Shown: positions 38,224-48,236, counted from the stretch's first letter. The stretch: DNA of 64,000 nt from Methanococcoides sp052057775 (GCF_052057775.1 NZ_CP195121.1:1240001-1304000); one strand, 5' to 3'. Numbers and translations are program-made. The notes: generated by a model not told the origin, from the sequence alone.

Positions 38224-38258
38224 CATGCTGGACAACTAAAAAAGAGGTGTCCAGCATG
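38224..38258 (+). promoter_or_regulatory. Hairpin that covers ribosome binding site and start codon
   Basis: CATGCTGGACA (38224-38234) is the perfect reverse complement of TGTCCAGCATG (38248-38258). The second arm contains the ATG of the next gene, and the loop ends in the ribosome binding site AGAGGTG. Folding would hide the start. An in-frame 20-codon mini-ORF (MKTKDCKAYRK... at about 38177) runs through the first arm, so its translation could open the stem. Confidence 0.6.
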
Positions 38259-38417
38259 GAAGAAAAGAAGAATAACAATATAGAATTATCGGACTGGGCA
38301 AAACAGTTCTCCAAAGAACATAAAGCCAGTCTAGATTATTTCTTGAAGTTTGGATCTCCCATAGAAAAGGCCCTTTGTGAAACAGTCCAAGAATTGGCCA
38401 AAGGGGACACACTATGA
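38256..38417 (+). CDS. 53-residue conserved element protein (A)
   Basis: Product ends in FLKFGSPIEKALCETVQEL; core NIELSDWAKQFSKEHKASLDYF. Its homologue in element B (48711-48872) is nearly the same, differing mostly at the N-terminus and tail. The ATG lies in the start-covering hairpin. Its TGA overlaps the ATG of the next gene. Family unknown; its constancy in both backbones and its place ahead of the replication gene point to replication or copy control. Confidence 0.6.
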   Translation: MEEKKNNNIELSDWAKQFSKEHKASLDYFLKFGSPIEKALCETVQELAKGDTL

Positions 38418-38761
38418 GCAAAGAAGCACCATACTAGGAATGTAGTCGATTTTCTAGCTGCTCTGTAAACAATTGTGTTTTGCATCCAGAATATCCTGAC
38501 CTTTACACTGATCCAGACGATCCTGAGCCAAAATGCACCCTAGCTAAATCTTACCGTTTGAGGATTGCTAGCAAGTACCGTGGTGTTCTGCGGTATGGTG
38601 GCATGACCAAAAGAGAGTATGCAGGGAAAGTTACCTGGGAGAATATTCCAGAGAGTACGAGGGCAACGATACGGAGAGAAGGTAAAAAAAGACTCAATGC
38701 CCTACGTTCTCAGAAGGAGAATGAAATACGAATAGTAAAACATGGGGGTGTAAAAGAATGA
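38414..38761 (+). CDS. Conserved element protein with in-frame TAG (A)
   Basis: A 115-residue frame if TAG 38435-38437 (codon 8) is read as sense. Element B's homologue (48370-48714) reads EAPYYKCSRF where this one reads EAPY-TAG-ECSRF, so the amber replaces tyrosine. A Cys-rich start (CSRFSSCSVNNC) could bind metal; the C-terminal half (YGGMTKREYAGKVTWENIP) is strongly conserved. Start by ATGA overlap with the 53-aa gene. With termination at the TAG only seven residues would form. Confidence 0.6.
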
Positions 38762-38823
38762 ATGAAAATATAGGATATTCTGAAGGTTTGTTTGTGGAGA
38801 ACATGTAAGGAAGAAGAGAGGGG

Positions 38824-41295
38824 TTGCAATTGATTGATTATTCTTTGGTTGAGATCCTCAAAACCATTCCTGAATTTAAGGGTATTGATGGTAATAATTA
38901 TTCACTATCAGATGGTGAAAACAAATATATCCCTTCTATGAACGCAGACTCGCTTCAAGGCCGTAATGTTGTAAAAATTGTTGAAACTGTTTTTTTAAGA
39001 ATTGTAGATCATGAAGAGTTTCAAGAATTCTATAATGAACTTGTCGAGCAGAAGAAAGAAACACTTGTTTGGAGAAGGGATTTAGATACGATTCAAGTTT
39101 CTACAGAGGATCCAATATGCAATCTTTGGATTGAATCTACAATTGGTAAAAATGTATGCAAATTGCTTGATCTTGTTGAAGAAGGGCTTGAGGGAATTAA
39201 TATTTTTAACGAAAGTGTAGAAATTGATGTTCGCGAAATCCTTACTGAGTACATAGAGTATAATCAAAAAAGGAATTCATCGGCCGTTTCATTCAAAAGT
39301 TGCTATAAGATTTCTATTGCGAATATAGCACAAGGTAGTCTAAGTCTTCCAATTGCAATAATTTCTACTGGAGTTGATCCTGTGCGAATTGGTATGCAGG
39401 AGATGTATATACAACCAATCAGTAAAGAAACTAAAAAATTGCTGACGAATAAACCTATTTTCGAATCTAAACAATTTAGAGAAAGCGTTTTTAGAAAAGA
39501 ACTTTTGAAGAAATATGGTATTTCAGACAAAGAAGAAGGGGAATATAGCACAACAAAAGGTTTGAATGAGTTGTGGGATGAATTTTTAGGCCTTTGCTAT
39601 GAGGAAACTTTACCAGTGCCAAAAGAAGAAATTCAAAACTGTAAAAACCTGACTAATGTTTTGGAAATGGCTGTTACCGGTGGTTTAGAAATAGATCATA
39701 CGTTGTACCTTTTATTGAGTGCACAGATTCCTCTAATCAATCCAAATATTCTGGATCCCGAGGAGTATATGCCTTATGCACCGCATCAGCTTTTAATAAC
39801 AAATTCCAAGACCGGTAAAACTACAACCGCATCAAGGATATCTGAAAACGTAGTTAGGGATGCTACAGTTTCTAACCTTTTAGGATTTTCAACATCTGAT
39901 ACAAAACATATAGGGTTGATGCACGGTCAAGTAAACACTACTTTTATTGACGAATTAACAGAATCGATGGAAACCGAAGTATCAAATGGTCTTTCTAATT
40001 ATATGGAAACTGGAATTACATATAGAGCAAGAGGGACGGGGATAAAAGTAAGAGGGCATAGCCCAATTGTATTTTTAGCAAACCCAGTTGCTTTTGGAAA
40101 AAGTGAAACCTATATTGAAATCTATGAAATATTTCATGAAACATTAACCCGTGCAACCGGAAATCCAACAGCATTAGGATCTAGGTTAGGAACAGTGCTC
40201 TTTAATCCGAACTTGAAAACTGCAAGCGGTGAAAGGGTCGAGAATTATGTTTCTAAGAATGCACATAAGGTTTTGAAAACGGTGTCCTGGTGTTTGCGTA
40301 ATGATTTCTCCGACTTATTTAAAGATAAGAAGGTATTGAGTTGGTTGAATAAACCATTTCCAGAACAATACATTAGTGAAATAGAAAAGATTGTAAAAGA
40401 CATACCGATAAATGCAATAAAGGAATTTTTTAAAGGTAACAAAGATTCATATCGGCATGTCAGAGGGACGGCTTTACACATCGTTTTCTATCAGAATTTT
40501 GAAAGGTATATGGGCAATAACAAACCTAAAATCACTGAATTATTAGAAGAGTGTGAGGAACAATACCAACTTCTCTGTGAACTAAATTTAGATTCGTTTA
40601 GAAAAATTGCATCTATAAAAGTAGATAGATCATTTTTTGAAAGGAAGGTTGAGAGAGCTCCAGAATACATAAAAGTGCTTTTGGAAACTGTAAGTCGATA
40701 TGGGGAGAAATTGGAAAGAATTCCTTATGATGATCTTGAAACTCCGTTTAATACTTTAACAAAGAAAGAAGGGAAATACTCTACATTTGGAAGATTAAAC
40801 CAAAGTGTTTTTAAGAGTTTACAGAAAACTAATTCATATTTAAATGGTTTTGGATTTGAGATCTTAAAGACTGAAGATGTGAGAATCTTAAAGATAATTG
40901 ATTCGGATACTGCTACGTTTGTGTTGGATTTTATGGATAATAAAAATATAGGGTACAGTGGGTACAATGGGTACAATAGTGAAACTGATAATGTTTTTTC
41001 TGTACCCACTTCGTACTCATCGTACCCCCGTACCCAATGCAATATATTGAGTACGGGAAAAACAGTTTCAGAAGAAGGTTTGTACCCGTCGGACCCATCG
41101 TACCACAACTTCTCTATGGGTACCGACATGCAAGAATGTGCTGAAAGGTGGAAGCAATCCAATAAAACAGAAGTGAATAACTCGAACATTGATAGATTCA
41201 TTGTGGATTTCTTGATCGATCAAGGTCAATCCGGTAAAAAGTATGACCCACAGGAAGTAAGAACTTTTGCAGACAAGATGTTCAAGATCAAATAA
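38824..41295 (+). CDS. P-loop replication protein of element A
   Basis: An 823-residue protein. A central ATPase region has Walker A NSKTGKTTTAS near residue 336 and an acidic Walker B-like TTFIDELTE near 378, then LANPVAFG as sensor 1-like segment. This order is that of AAA+/MCM- or SF3-like replicative helicases. A long N-terminal region without known motif may bind the origin. It does not resemble element B's D5-type helicase in sequence, although it takes the same backbone slot. TTG 38824 or TTG 38830 (better spaced from AGAGGGG) is the start. Confidence 0.6.
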   Translation: MQLIDYSLVEILKTIPEFKGIDGNNYSLSDGENKYIPSMNADSLQGRNVVKIVETVFLRIVDHEEFQEFYNELVEQKKETLVWRRDLDTIQVSTEDPICNLWIESTIGKNVCKLLDLVEEGLEGINIFNESVEIDVREILTEYIEYNQKRNSSAVSFKSCYKISIANIAQGSLSLPIAIISTGVDPVRIGMQEMYIQPISKETKKLLTNKPIFESKQFRESVFRKELLKKYGISDKEEGEYSTTKGLNELWDEFLGLCYEETLPVPKEEIQNCKNLTNVLEMAVTGGLEIDHTLYLLLSAQIPLINPNILDPEEYMPYAPHQLLITNSKTGKTTTASRISENVVRDATVSNLLGFSTSDTKHIGLMHGQVNTTFIDELTESMETEVSNGLSNYMETGITYRARGTGIKVRGHSPIVFLANPVAFGKSETYIEIYEIFHETLTRATGNPTALGSRLGTVLFNPNLKTASGERVENYVSKNAHKVLKTVSWCLRNDFSDLFKDKKVLSWLNKPFPEQYISEIEKIVKDIPINAIKEFFKGNKDSYRHVRGTALHIVFYQNFERYMGNNKPKITELLEECEEQYQLLCELNLDSFRKIASIKVDRSFFERKVERAPEYIKVLLETVSRYGEKLERIPYDDLETPFNTLTKKEGKYSTFGRLNQSVFKSLQKTNSYLNGFGFEILKTEDVRILKIIDSDTATFVLDFMDNKNIGYSGYNGYNSETDNVFSVPTSYSSYPRTQCNILSTGKTVSEEGLYPSDPSYHNFSMGTDMQECAERWKQSNKTEVNNSNIDRFIVDFLIDQGQSGKKYDPQEVRTFADKMFKIK

Positions 41296-41332
41296 TAATG
41301 ATGAGAGGTTAAAAGAAAGATGGTGGTAGATT

Positions 41333-41545
41333 ATGTCATGCGATACCTTTGCAAAAATTAAAGAAAGAAATATATCCCGTACTGGCAATGGCAGTTATGG
41401 GATTATTCTGCCTAAAAAATGGATGAAGCAAGTGGGGGAAAATCTCAAAACTGTAAAGATTGCGTTTGGAGAAAATGACGAGTTGATAATCACAAAGGGA
41501 AGCAAAAGAATACCGAAGGGTAAAGAAACGGTAGGAAGAATGTGA
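41333..41545 (+). CDS. AbrB/SpoVT-like DNA-binding protein of element A
   Basis: A 70-residue protein with the NGSYGIILPKKWMKQVG pattern of the AbrB swapped hairpin and a second strand pair (KIAFGENDELIITKG). It follows the replication gene by 37 bases and is probably cotranscribed. Element B has a similar protein at 48904-49080 (GGSFMISLPVQWV). These likely autoregulate the replication operon. Confidence 0.6.
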   Translation: MSCDTFAKIKERNISRTGNGSYGIILPKKWMKQVGENLKTVKIAFGENDELIITKGSKRIPKGKETVGRM

Positions 41546-41602
41546 TATAATCTTTGCAGGTAAAGCAAGAAGGCAAACATGCTTTTACCCGTGAATATAT
41601 TT

Positions 41603-41878
41603 TTAATTCAACTTTTTTATACTTTTTATCTGCTTCAGCAAATACTCCATATTATTCTGCAACGTTTCCTGATCAAGGGCGAGGTTTTCTACAGCATCGA
41701 TTATTTCATTTATTTTTTTCCGGATAAAGTACAGGTCTGTTTCAGGAGGAAGTGTGTTAAGATCCACCACTTTCCTAGTGCCACATATTGAGCATCGGGG
41801 GTCTTCAACTTTGCTAAGATATTCTCTCCCACATCCCAGACATTTTACCTGTCGCTTATGAATTCGATTATTTGTCAT
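41603..41878 (-). CDS. Zinc-ribbon plus coiled-coil protein (A)
   Basis: A 91-residue protein with a CLGCGREYLSKVEDPRCSICG zinc ribbon (four cysteines, about residues 14-34) followed by a predicted coiled coil (INEIIDAVENLALDQETLQNN). The element B counterpart at 45926-46201 is about 85 percent identical. Its constant place next to the integrase suggests a DNA-bound accessory factor. Minus-strand, convergent with the replication operon. Confidence 0.7.
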   Translation of the reverse strand: MTNNRIHKRQVKCLGCGREYLSKVEDPRCSICGTRKVVDLNTLPPETDLYFIRKKINEIIDAVENLALDQETLQNNMEYLLKQIKSIKKLN

Positions 41879-42002
41879 GGAAATCCCTTTGGAATAATTG
41901 GTAATATTAGGATATCTATGATGGTAATATGTGGTATTTTATGGTAATAAATTTAACGCATTTTTAGCAAGTTTGCAGATTATAATACATATTCTATGTA
42001 TT

Positions 42003-42178
42003 TTGAAGAGATTACCCGTGCGGGCGAGGCGACGGGCCGGAAAACGATAGAAAAAAAAAGAGTGTAAAGAAAAACAATAGTACAAAATTATATGCTATCT
42101 CTGAAATATATCAAAGAGCATAACCCCAGATATCAAAAAGGATTAGAGAAATGGATGATAATACTATACCATTTTCAT
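42003..42178 (+). pseudogene. Decayed small basic protein beside integrase A
   Basis: Homologue of the 64-residue basic protein at 45607-45801. Reading from TTG gives KRLPVRARRRAGKR, then in-frame TAG (42048-42050), and the A-run behind it is two bases longer than in element B, shifting the frame. The end (LSLKYIKEHNPRYQKGLEKW) is still recognisable in another frame. It is therefore broken here. Confidence 0.55.
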
Positions 42179-43449
42179 TCCTTTCTTGCTTTGCTTAATG
42201 CCTTAGCCATTATTTCTGGATCCTCTTGGAACTTCCCGAGTATTTCACTTAATGCAGCTTGGTGTTCCTTCATTCTTTCCAATTCTGCCTTTACTTTTTG
42301 TAATTCGGACCTTTCAACAATGTTTTTCACATTTTCCGCTTTCAATGCTTCATTTTCTTGTTTCATTTCCTGGAATTGTGGACTTTCGGAAACATCCATT
42401 TCTTTCTGGATCGTCAAATAAGGCACATATCTTAGATAACGTTCTTTCATTTTCTCTTTATCAGCTCTAAAGTATGCAGCTCTAGTTTCATCTATTGTAT
42501 GTCCCATCAGAAATTCTACAAAAAAGGTATCTGCACCAGCATTATATAAGATAGAATTAAACATCTTTCTCATATTATGGGATCGTATGACCTGCCATTT
42601 ACCGCTAGGTGTCGCTTTGCCTGCCCTTGTGGCTAAGGTCCTGTAGACATCAGTAAGACCCATTAAGTCCAGTTTTCTTAATTCTTCGTTATGAGTTTCT
42701 AAATAATTTTCAGGAACAATTTTTTTTATAAATAAATAATCATTGTTTCTATGTATCTTTCTTTTTTCGTGTACACTGTCCCTGACTTTCCCTCTATAGT
42801 TTGGGACCGTGTTTCTGAATTTCACATATTTACAAATGGCTCTTGTTGCTTCGGGTGATAGGAATGTCATAAAATCAACATTGACTTTTTCCCTTCTTAA
42901 TTCCAGTGTGGCTATTTCTGTTTCAGGATCATACCCATTCTAAAAGCTGCTTACTTTCAGGTTCATAACTTCATTAGCTGCAAGACCGCTTGATATCTGT
43001 GTAAGGACTATGGCCTTGTTTCTGATGCTTGCATAATCTAGAATTTCCCTGATAGTATCCTTATCTGGTATTTGCTTATTTTCTTCTAAAGCCTGTACCT
43101 TCTTGCCCTTTCTGCTTATTTTTGGTAAATCAATATCATAGGCTTTGTAAAATGCTTTAGCTGATCCAAATAAATCATTTATCGACTTTGGTGCTAGACC
43201 ACTATCATTTAGTTCTCGTTTGAATCCTAAAAGACGTGCTTTTATCTTACGTTCCCTCATTAGCTTACCTTGCTTGATCTCCTGCTCTGCTTCTTCCAAC
43301 AATTCAGTTGGTGTCATGCCTGTATATTCGGTGTACCTTTGCATACCAAACAATCTGTTCCTTCTGGTATTCTTTGCATAGTCGGAACTATCAAACCAGT
43401 CTAAAATCAAAGGATCTGTTTCAAGTGTATTTATGTCCATGATATTCAA
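42175..43449 (-). CDS. Tyrosine integrase of element A, with in-frame TAG
   Basis: Read through TAG 42940-42942 (codon 170) it encodes 424 residues. The N-terminal SAM-like core-binding domain (about 15-110) is followed by the catalytic domain: RSHNMRKMFN gives His-x-x-Arg, MGHT the second His, and a tyrosine lies in RYVPYL. A coiled-coil tail ends the protein. At codon 170 integrase B has leucine (KSFLEGYDP against SSF-TAG-NGYDP). No other lesion is present. It lies 45 bases from the right attachment core and probably cuts CGTTTGC. The canonical first catalytic Arg (GLR) is not evident (GLAANEV). Confidence 0.78.
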
Positions 43450-43493
43450 TTAACTTCTATATGATATAAAACTTTAGAACATCACACAAACAT

Positions 43494-43500
43494 CGTTTGC
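43494..43500. other. Element A right attachment core
   Basis: CGTTTGC, repeat of 10150-10156. Gene sequence of the split permease resumes to the right. Confidence 0.75.
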
Positions 43501-44306
43501 AGTGTTGACCCCTGAAACCGATACAATGAATTCCTTTGAGCTTTCCATTGTCTCATCCCGGTAGAACTCATCATCGTCATAACGGTAGTATCCTTCACTT
43601 TCATTATCGTTTTCATATTCGTGATCGCTTTCATTTTCCCGATAACTGCTGTTCTTCTTACTCTCAAAATCGCTTTTGATGAAAAGTCTTGCAAGTACTG
43701 CTGCAACGGATGATGATATTCCTGGAAGCCATGCCACTATTGAGCCGGCTGCGCTGCCGGTGACCACTCCCCGGACAATTCTTTTTACAGGAAGGTCTAT
43801 TCCCGAATATCTCTGGGGCGGGATGTGGGATCCTGAAAGCAGGCTGATGAGCAATTGTGATGCCCCGAAAAGGCCGCTTAGAAGCGGGAGGAGTATTGAA
43901 GGCGATCCGAAGTCGAGCAGGGGGTCCATATGGGTTTCCATCCTGAAGGCGAACGTTCCGAGGATCCCTGTGAGAATAAAGAGTATGAGGGCGTATGCCT
44001 TGTACCTGTATTTTGCAAGTGAACCCTGGTTGATCACGTATTCACCTTTCTCACTCAGTATAAGTACGGCAGCAATTATCAGGAGAAACAGGCCAAGGTA
44101 GTTCTGGAGTATGGGGTAGAGCTTGCTGAATACGAATGCGAGGGGGATTGCTAGTATCAGTGAGAATGCAACCGATCCCGCGCTTCCCAGGGCTGAGAGG
44201 CGTATGGCTTCCGCCCCCCGTCCTTCGAGCAGCAGCCGGTGTCCGGGAAGGACCGCCAGTGCCATGTCGTCATTGGGGGCTCCCAGATAGACAGCCGGGA
44301 TGATGT

Positions 44307-44312
44307 CGTGGA
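44307..44312. other. Element B left attachment core
   Basis: CGTGGA, identical to 61019-61024; boundary between permease sequence (left) and element B (right). Confidence 0.7.
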
Positions 44313-44364
44313 GTATATTTATTTTTTAGTTAATACATACACTTTACTATTAAGAGGTTTAGAA

Positions 44365-45630
44365 ATGTTAGTAAAGGAATTAAAAGAAGACTCTATAATC
44401 TGTGATTGGCTGGATACTATGGGAGCCAAGAAAAACACAGTTAGCAATTACTTGTTAGGCATGCAACATTATACCGATTACACAGACAAAACCCCGTTAC
44501 AGCTCTTAGAGGAAGCAGAATCTGAAATCAAGCAGGGTAAATTGATGCGCGAAAGGATAGTCAAAAAGCAGCTTGTGGGATTCAAAAAGCATCTGATTGA
44601 TTAGGACTTAGCACCGTTGACTATCAAAGGCTATCTTACAGGGGCTAAATCGTTCTACCGTTGTTTTGATATAGATCTCCCCAACCTTCCCCGGAACACC
44701 AGCAAACCAAGACCGCTTAAGAAACATTCTGAGATTCCAACGAAGGATGAACTCAGAGAAGTCCTAAAAGTATGCGATTTACGCGAGAAGGCAATGATAC
44801 TTGTTGGTATTTCATCAGGATTAAGTGGTAATGAAATAATAAACCTTAAGCTTAAATCATTCCTCGAAGGCTACGATCCAGATACAGAAATAACAACTTT
44901 TGATTTAAGAAGGGAAAAGGTAGGATTTGATTTTATCACCTTCCTTACACCAGAAGCAAGCAGGGCAGTATGGGACTATTTGAATTATCGTAATAGGCAT
45001 GTTGAAACAAACATTACGCATCGAAAGAACCAGTTAAAGAAACAGCATACTTTCGATGATAAAGGATATCTGTTTATCAAGAAGTTCATTGATGATGAAT
45101 TCCTAGAAACCGGGGATGAGGAATTAAGAAAACTCGATAAAAACACATTTTTTAAGTTGTACCGCACGGTTTCAGACAAGGCCGGTAAAGCTTCCATTCC
45201 TGGAGATTGGAACAAAATAAGATCTCACAATATAAGGAAGATGTTTAATTCTCATTTGCTCAATGCTGGTTGTGATTCCTTCATGGTTGAATACTGGATG
45301 GGGCATACCTTAAGTGACACTCAGGCGGCCTACTTCCGCAGCAGCCCGGAAAAGATGAGAAATATCTACCAGAAGTATATACCATATTTGACCATTCAGA
45401 AAGAGCTCGATATATCTGAATCCGCAGAATACCAGCAGATCGCAAAAGAGAACGACGTTCTCAGGGCCGAAACTGCAAGGCATGTTGTCGAAAGGTCCGA
45501 ACTACAGGAAGTAAAAGCTGAATTGGAGAATATGAAAATCCATCAAGCCGCATTAAATGAAATACTGGAGAAATTAAAAGAGGATCCGGAAACAATGATA
45601 AAGGCATTAAGCAAAGCAGGAAAGGAATGA
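44365..45630 (+). CDS. Tyrosine integrase of element B, with in-frame TAG
   Basis: Read through TAG 44602-44604 (codon 80) it encodes 421 residues, homologous to integrase A over the full length. The amber (HLID-TAG-DLAP) stands where integrase A has serine (LNDSGLAP). Catalytic elements: RSHNIRKMFNS (His-x-x-Arg), MGHTLSDTQ (His) and KYIPYL (Tyr). ATG 44365 follows GAGGT. It lies 53 bases from the left core. Truncation at TAG would leave only an 79-residue core-binding fragment without a catalytic domain. Confidence 0.78.
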
Positions 45631-45801
45631 ACACGGGATGGTATCATCTATCCATTTCTCTAATCCTTTTTGAGCTCTGGGGTTATGCTCTTTGACATCT
45701 TCCAGAGATAGCATATAATTTTGTACTATTGTTTTTCTTTTCACTCTTTTTTTCGATTGTTTTCCGGCTTGTCGCCTCGCCCGCTTAGGTGATCTCTTCA
45801 A
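45607..45801 (-). CDS. Small basic protein beside integrase B, possible excisionase
   Basis: A 64-residue protein with a Lys/Arg-rich first half (KRARRQAGKQSKKRVKRK) and a helical second half (LSLEDVKEHNPRAQKGLEKW). It is convergent with, and overlaps the last 24 bases of, the integrase gene; it may start at TTG. Size, charge and place suit a recombination directionality factor, but no family is recognised. Element A has a broken copy. Confidence 0.45.
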   Translation of the reverse strand: MKRSPKRARRQAGKQSKKRVKRKTIVQNYMLSLEDVKEHNPRAQKGLEKWIDDTIPCSFLSCFA

Positions 45802-45925
45802 AATACATAGAATATGTATTATAATCTACAATTTCGCTAAAAAAACGTCATATTTATTACCGAAAAAATCCATATATTACCACAAATATAACCGTTTATT
45901 ACCATTTGTTCCAAGAGGATTTTCC

Positions 45926-46201
45926 ATGACTAATGATCGAGTTCGTAAGCGACAGGTTAGATGCCTAGGGTGTGGAAGAGAATATTTAAGCAAAGTTGAA
46001 AATCCTCGATGTTCTGTATGTGGTACCAGGAAAGTCGTGGATCTTAAAACCCTTCCTCCAGAAACGGATTTGTACTTAATCCGAAAAAAAATAAATGAAA
46101 TCATCGATGCCGTAGAAGACCTCGCCCTCGATCAGCAGACGTTACAGAAAAACCAAGAGTATTTGCTGAAGCAGATAAAAAGTGTAAAAAAATCTAATTA
46201 A
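45926..46201 (+). CDS. Zinc-ribbon plus coiled-coil protein (B)
   Basis: A 91-residue protein: CLGCGREYLSKVENPRCSVCG ribbon and coiled coil, the partner of 41603-41878. In both elements it faces away from the integrase boundary in the same relative position, so the two backbones share ancestry. It converges on the helicase gene; 300 AT-rich bases between them hold no gene that I can see. Confidence 0.7.
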   Translation: MTNDRVRKRQVRCLGCGREYLSKVENPRCSVCGTRKVVDLKTLPPETDLYLIRKKINEIIDAVEDLALDQQTLQKNQEYLLKQIKSVKKSN

Positions 46202-46502
46202 AAATGTATTTACAATAAGGACATAGCGTTCTCGTGCTTCATTTGCAAAGGCAATATCATCTTCTTCTTTCACCGTTCATTTCCTCTTTTTATTCATTTT
46301 CTGTCCTTTGTGATGCCACTGCAAGACCTGAAAGACCTTTTTCTAAATCCTATGCGTAAAAAAGTAAAAATAAAAAACATACATAGGGACTTTAAAAAAA
46401 GCCTTTCAAGTCTTGCATCAATAAAGAAGATAATAAGTCAACTAAAGAATGAAATTAATTATGTGAATTTAATTTAAAAAAGAATAGAATGAATACAATT
46501 AA

Positions 46503-48236
46503 TTAAATGCTGCTCTGCTCAGTTTTCAGAATAACACGTCCGATTTTGTTTTGATATATGGAATCAGGTTTCCATCTTCTATATATCTCGTACATCTTCC
46601 CTCTTTTACCATTCGATGCGGTCCTCTGCACGTCATTGATACCATATTTAAAAAGATGTTGCGATAAAGTACCAACATTATTTGGTCTCCTGCTCTCATC
46701 TACATCTTCTTTTTCACAATATATATGATACAATCTCAGGAAGTCGTCTTTATCGAAATACATCGGTCTCTGGCTTTCGACCATGTTATCATCAAGGAAT
46801 CTAAACAAGGGATCTGCATTATAATTCCACCTCTCCAACACTTCGGAAGGTGAAGAGCTACACAATAAGCCTTTGTTCCTGATCTGGATAACTGTATCAA
46901 GCACCTTGTTAAAGAAACCACTTATGTGTTCCGGTGTAAAAACACGATCATAAAAACCGGGATCGACTTCGAATATGTTCGGGAAATAGATTAGTTCAGC
47001 CCTTCCCCAAAATGCAGTATCTTTCTGCAGCTTGCTTACATCTGGTGGCGTGTTACATGCATAGCAGTGTACAGCGTTGATTTTTGCATCATATCCTTGC
47101 TGGTTTTTTCTTTCTATCCAATGCCATGCTCCACCTGTAAGAGTTTTGATAATTCCGCCTTCCTTTAGTGGAATGTCTGACATATCATCATATACATTCA
47201 TCACTTTTCCTTCAAGGTTCGCTTTACTAAATCGATCAGAAGTCAATTGCTGCAATGATACCGAACTTATGTTAACATCTCCGAGAGTATGGAGCAACAG
47301 AGTTAGATAAGAGGTTTTACCAGCGTCTTTGTCTCCCTGCAGGACATAGAATTTTTTGTATGGCATCGGTAGAAGTGTTTGTAGGATTGCTTGTGCTGGA
47401 ATCTGATAAAGGAAATCAACGTCCTCTTCTTCCACATATTGAGTTATTACATGATTATGTATAATATCTCCAGACATATCAGGATTATAGACCACCGGAA
47501 GCCTGTAGTTAAATTTGTAATATGGGTCACTTGGTATAAGTTCCCTGATTCCCTTATCAAAGTCGATCTTTACAAAGCCATTTGCTACAGGGATAATATT
47601 TTCATGGTTGTTGAATGGATATTCTGTGTAGGGATCATAACGAACCAAACGGTGTATAATTTCCCTTGTAGCTGATTCAAAAGAACCTTTATACCTATTA
47701 TTAGTAAATCCCACATTTCTTAAAATTTCATGTACCATGCTTTCGATTTTCTCTTTTCCTTCCTGATAATATCCGCCTTGATAAATGTACAACTGACCAC
47801 AAAAGCTTATCACATTGTAGAATTCTGCAATAGCCTCTACAACTGCATCATGCTCTATCTTAATCCTCTTGCTTTCGGTTTCTGAAACTGAGAAACATCT
47901 TTCTAGGTTGCCTTTTCCAATTGCTGCAATATTACTATACCAAGGCAATTCGTTTAGTTTTTCGATAAAGCTATCTGTGAGTGTTAAAAGCTCGGCCTTG
48001 TCGCTGTCTTCCTTCTTGCCTGTAAAATGGCTTATCATACAGGATATGGTCTTTTTGTCCTTGCCTGTGATTTTCCCTTTCCTGAACTTCTAAACTTCCG
48101 TCTTGCGTCCTTTGTTGGTGGGTGGTGTATGACAATAATATTTTACAAATTCTCCATCCAACATAAAGCGAATCTTGCACAAATCATAATCAATGTGGAT
48201 GGTCTTATCCACAAATGGAGTATTTGAAGGATCCAT
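46503..48236 (-). CDS. D5/P4-type helicase of element B, with in-frame TAG
   Basis: From ATG 48236 the frame is open through TAG 48090-48092 (codon 49; KTEV-TAG-KFRKGK) to 46503, 577 residues. The part after the amber contains Walker A QGDKDAGKTS, LTSDRFSKANLEGK and VYDDMSDIP (Walker B), then YACNTPP as sensor, all marks of SF3 D5-type primase-helicases. The N-terminus before the TAG is sensible protein with no stop. Starting inside at 48038 would remove 66 residues. It ends a minus-strand operon of small element genes and should drive plasmid-like replication. Confidence 0.72.

Larger units (their letters stand above)
10150..43500. mobile_element. Element A: integrated element carrying methylamine-utilisation genes
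   Basis: Bounded by the direct repeat CGTTTGC (10150-10156 and 43494-43500). Immediately inside it are inverted end sequences, TGTTTATAGGATATTCTAAAG at 10156-10176 on the plus strand and, on the minus strand, the similar TGTTTGTGTGATGTTCTAAAG ending near 43473. Removing the insert restores an open TctA-like frame. The integrase gene lies at the right end, about 45 bases from the boundary, as expected for an integrative plasmid-like element. The backbone (35.4-43.5 kb) carries iterons, a P-loop replication protein and small DNA-binding proteins. The cargo is the methylamine gene set. Whether it still moves is unknown. Confidence 0.8.
43494..44312 (-). pseudogene. Middle piece of a split TctA-like permease
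   Basis: Reading HDIIPAVYLGAPNDDMALAVLPGH, a typical TctA sequence block, begins exactly at the CGTGGA repeat (44307-44312). It continues through six to seven hydrophobic segments and the GSAAGSIVAWLPGISS block to GVNTAN at the CGTTTGC repeat. Upstream it joins SHTFH of the N-terminal piece at 61019, downstream the piece at 10156, both in frame. It also holds an acidic Asp/Glu/Tyr-rich loop. Only 0.8 kb of host DNA separates the two elements. Confidence 0.88.
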
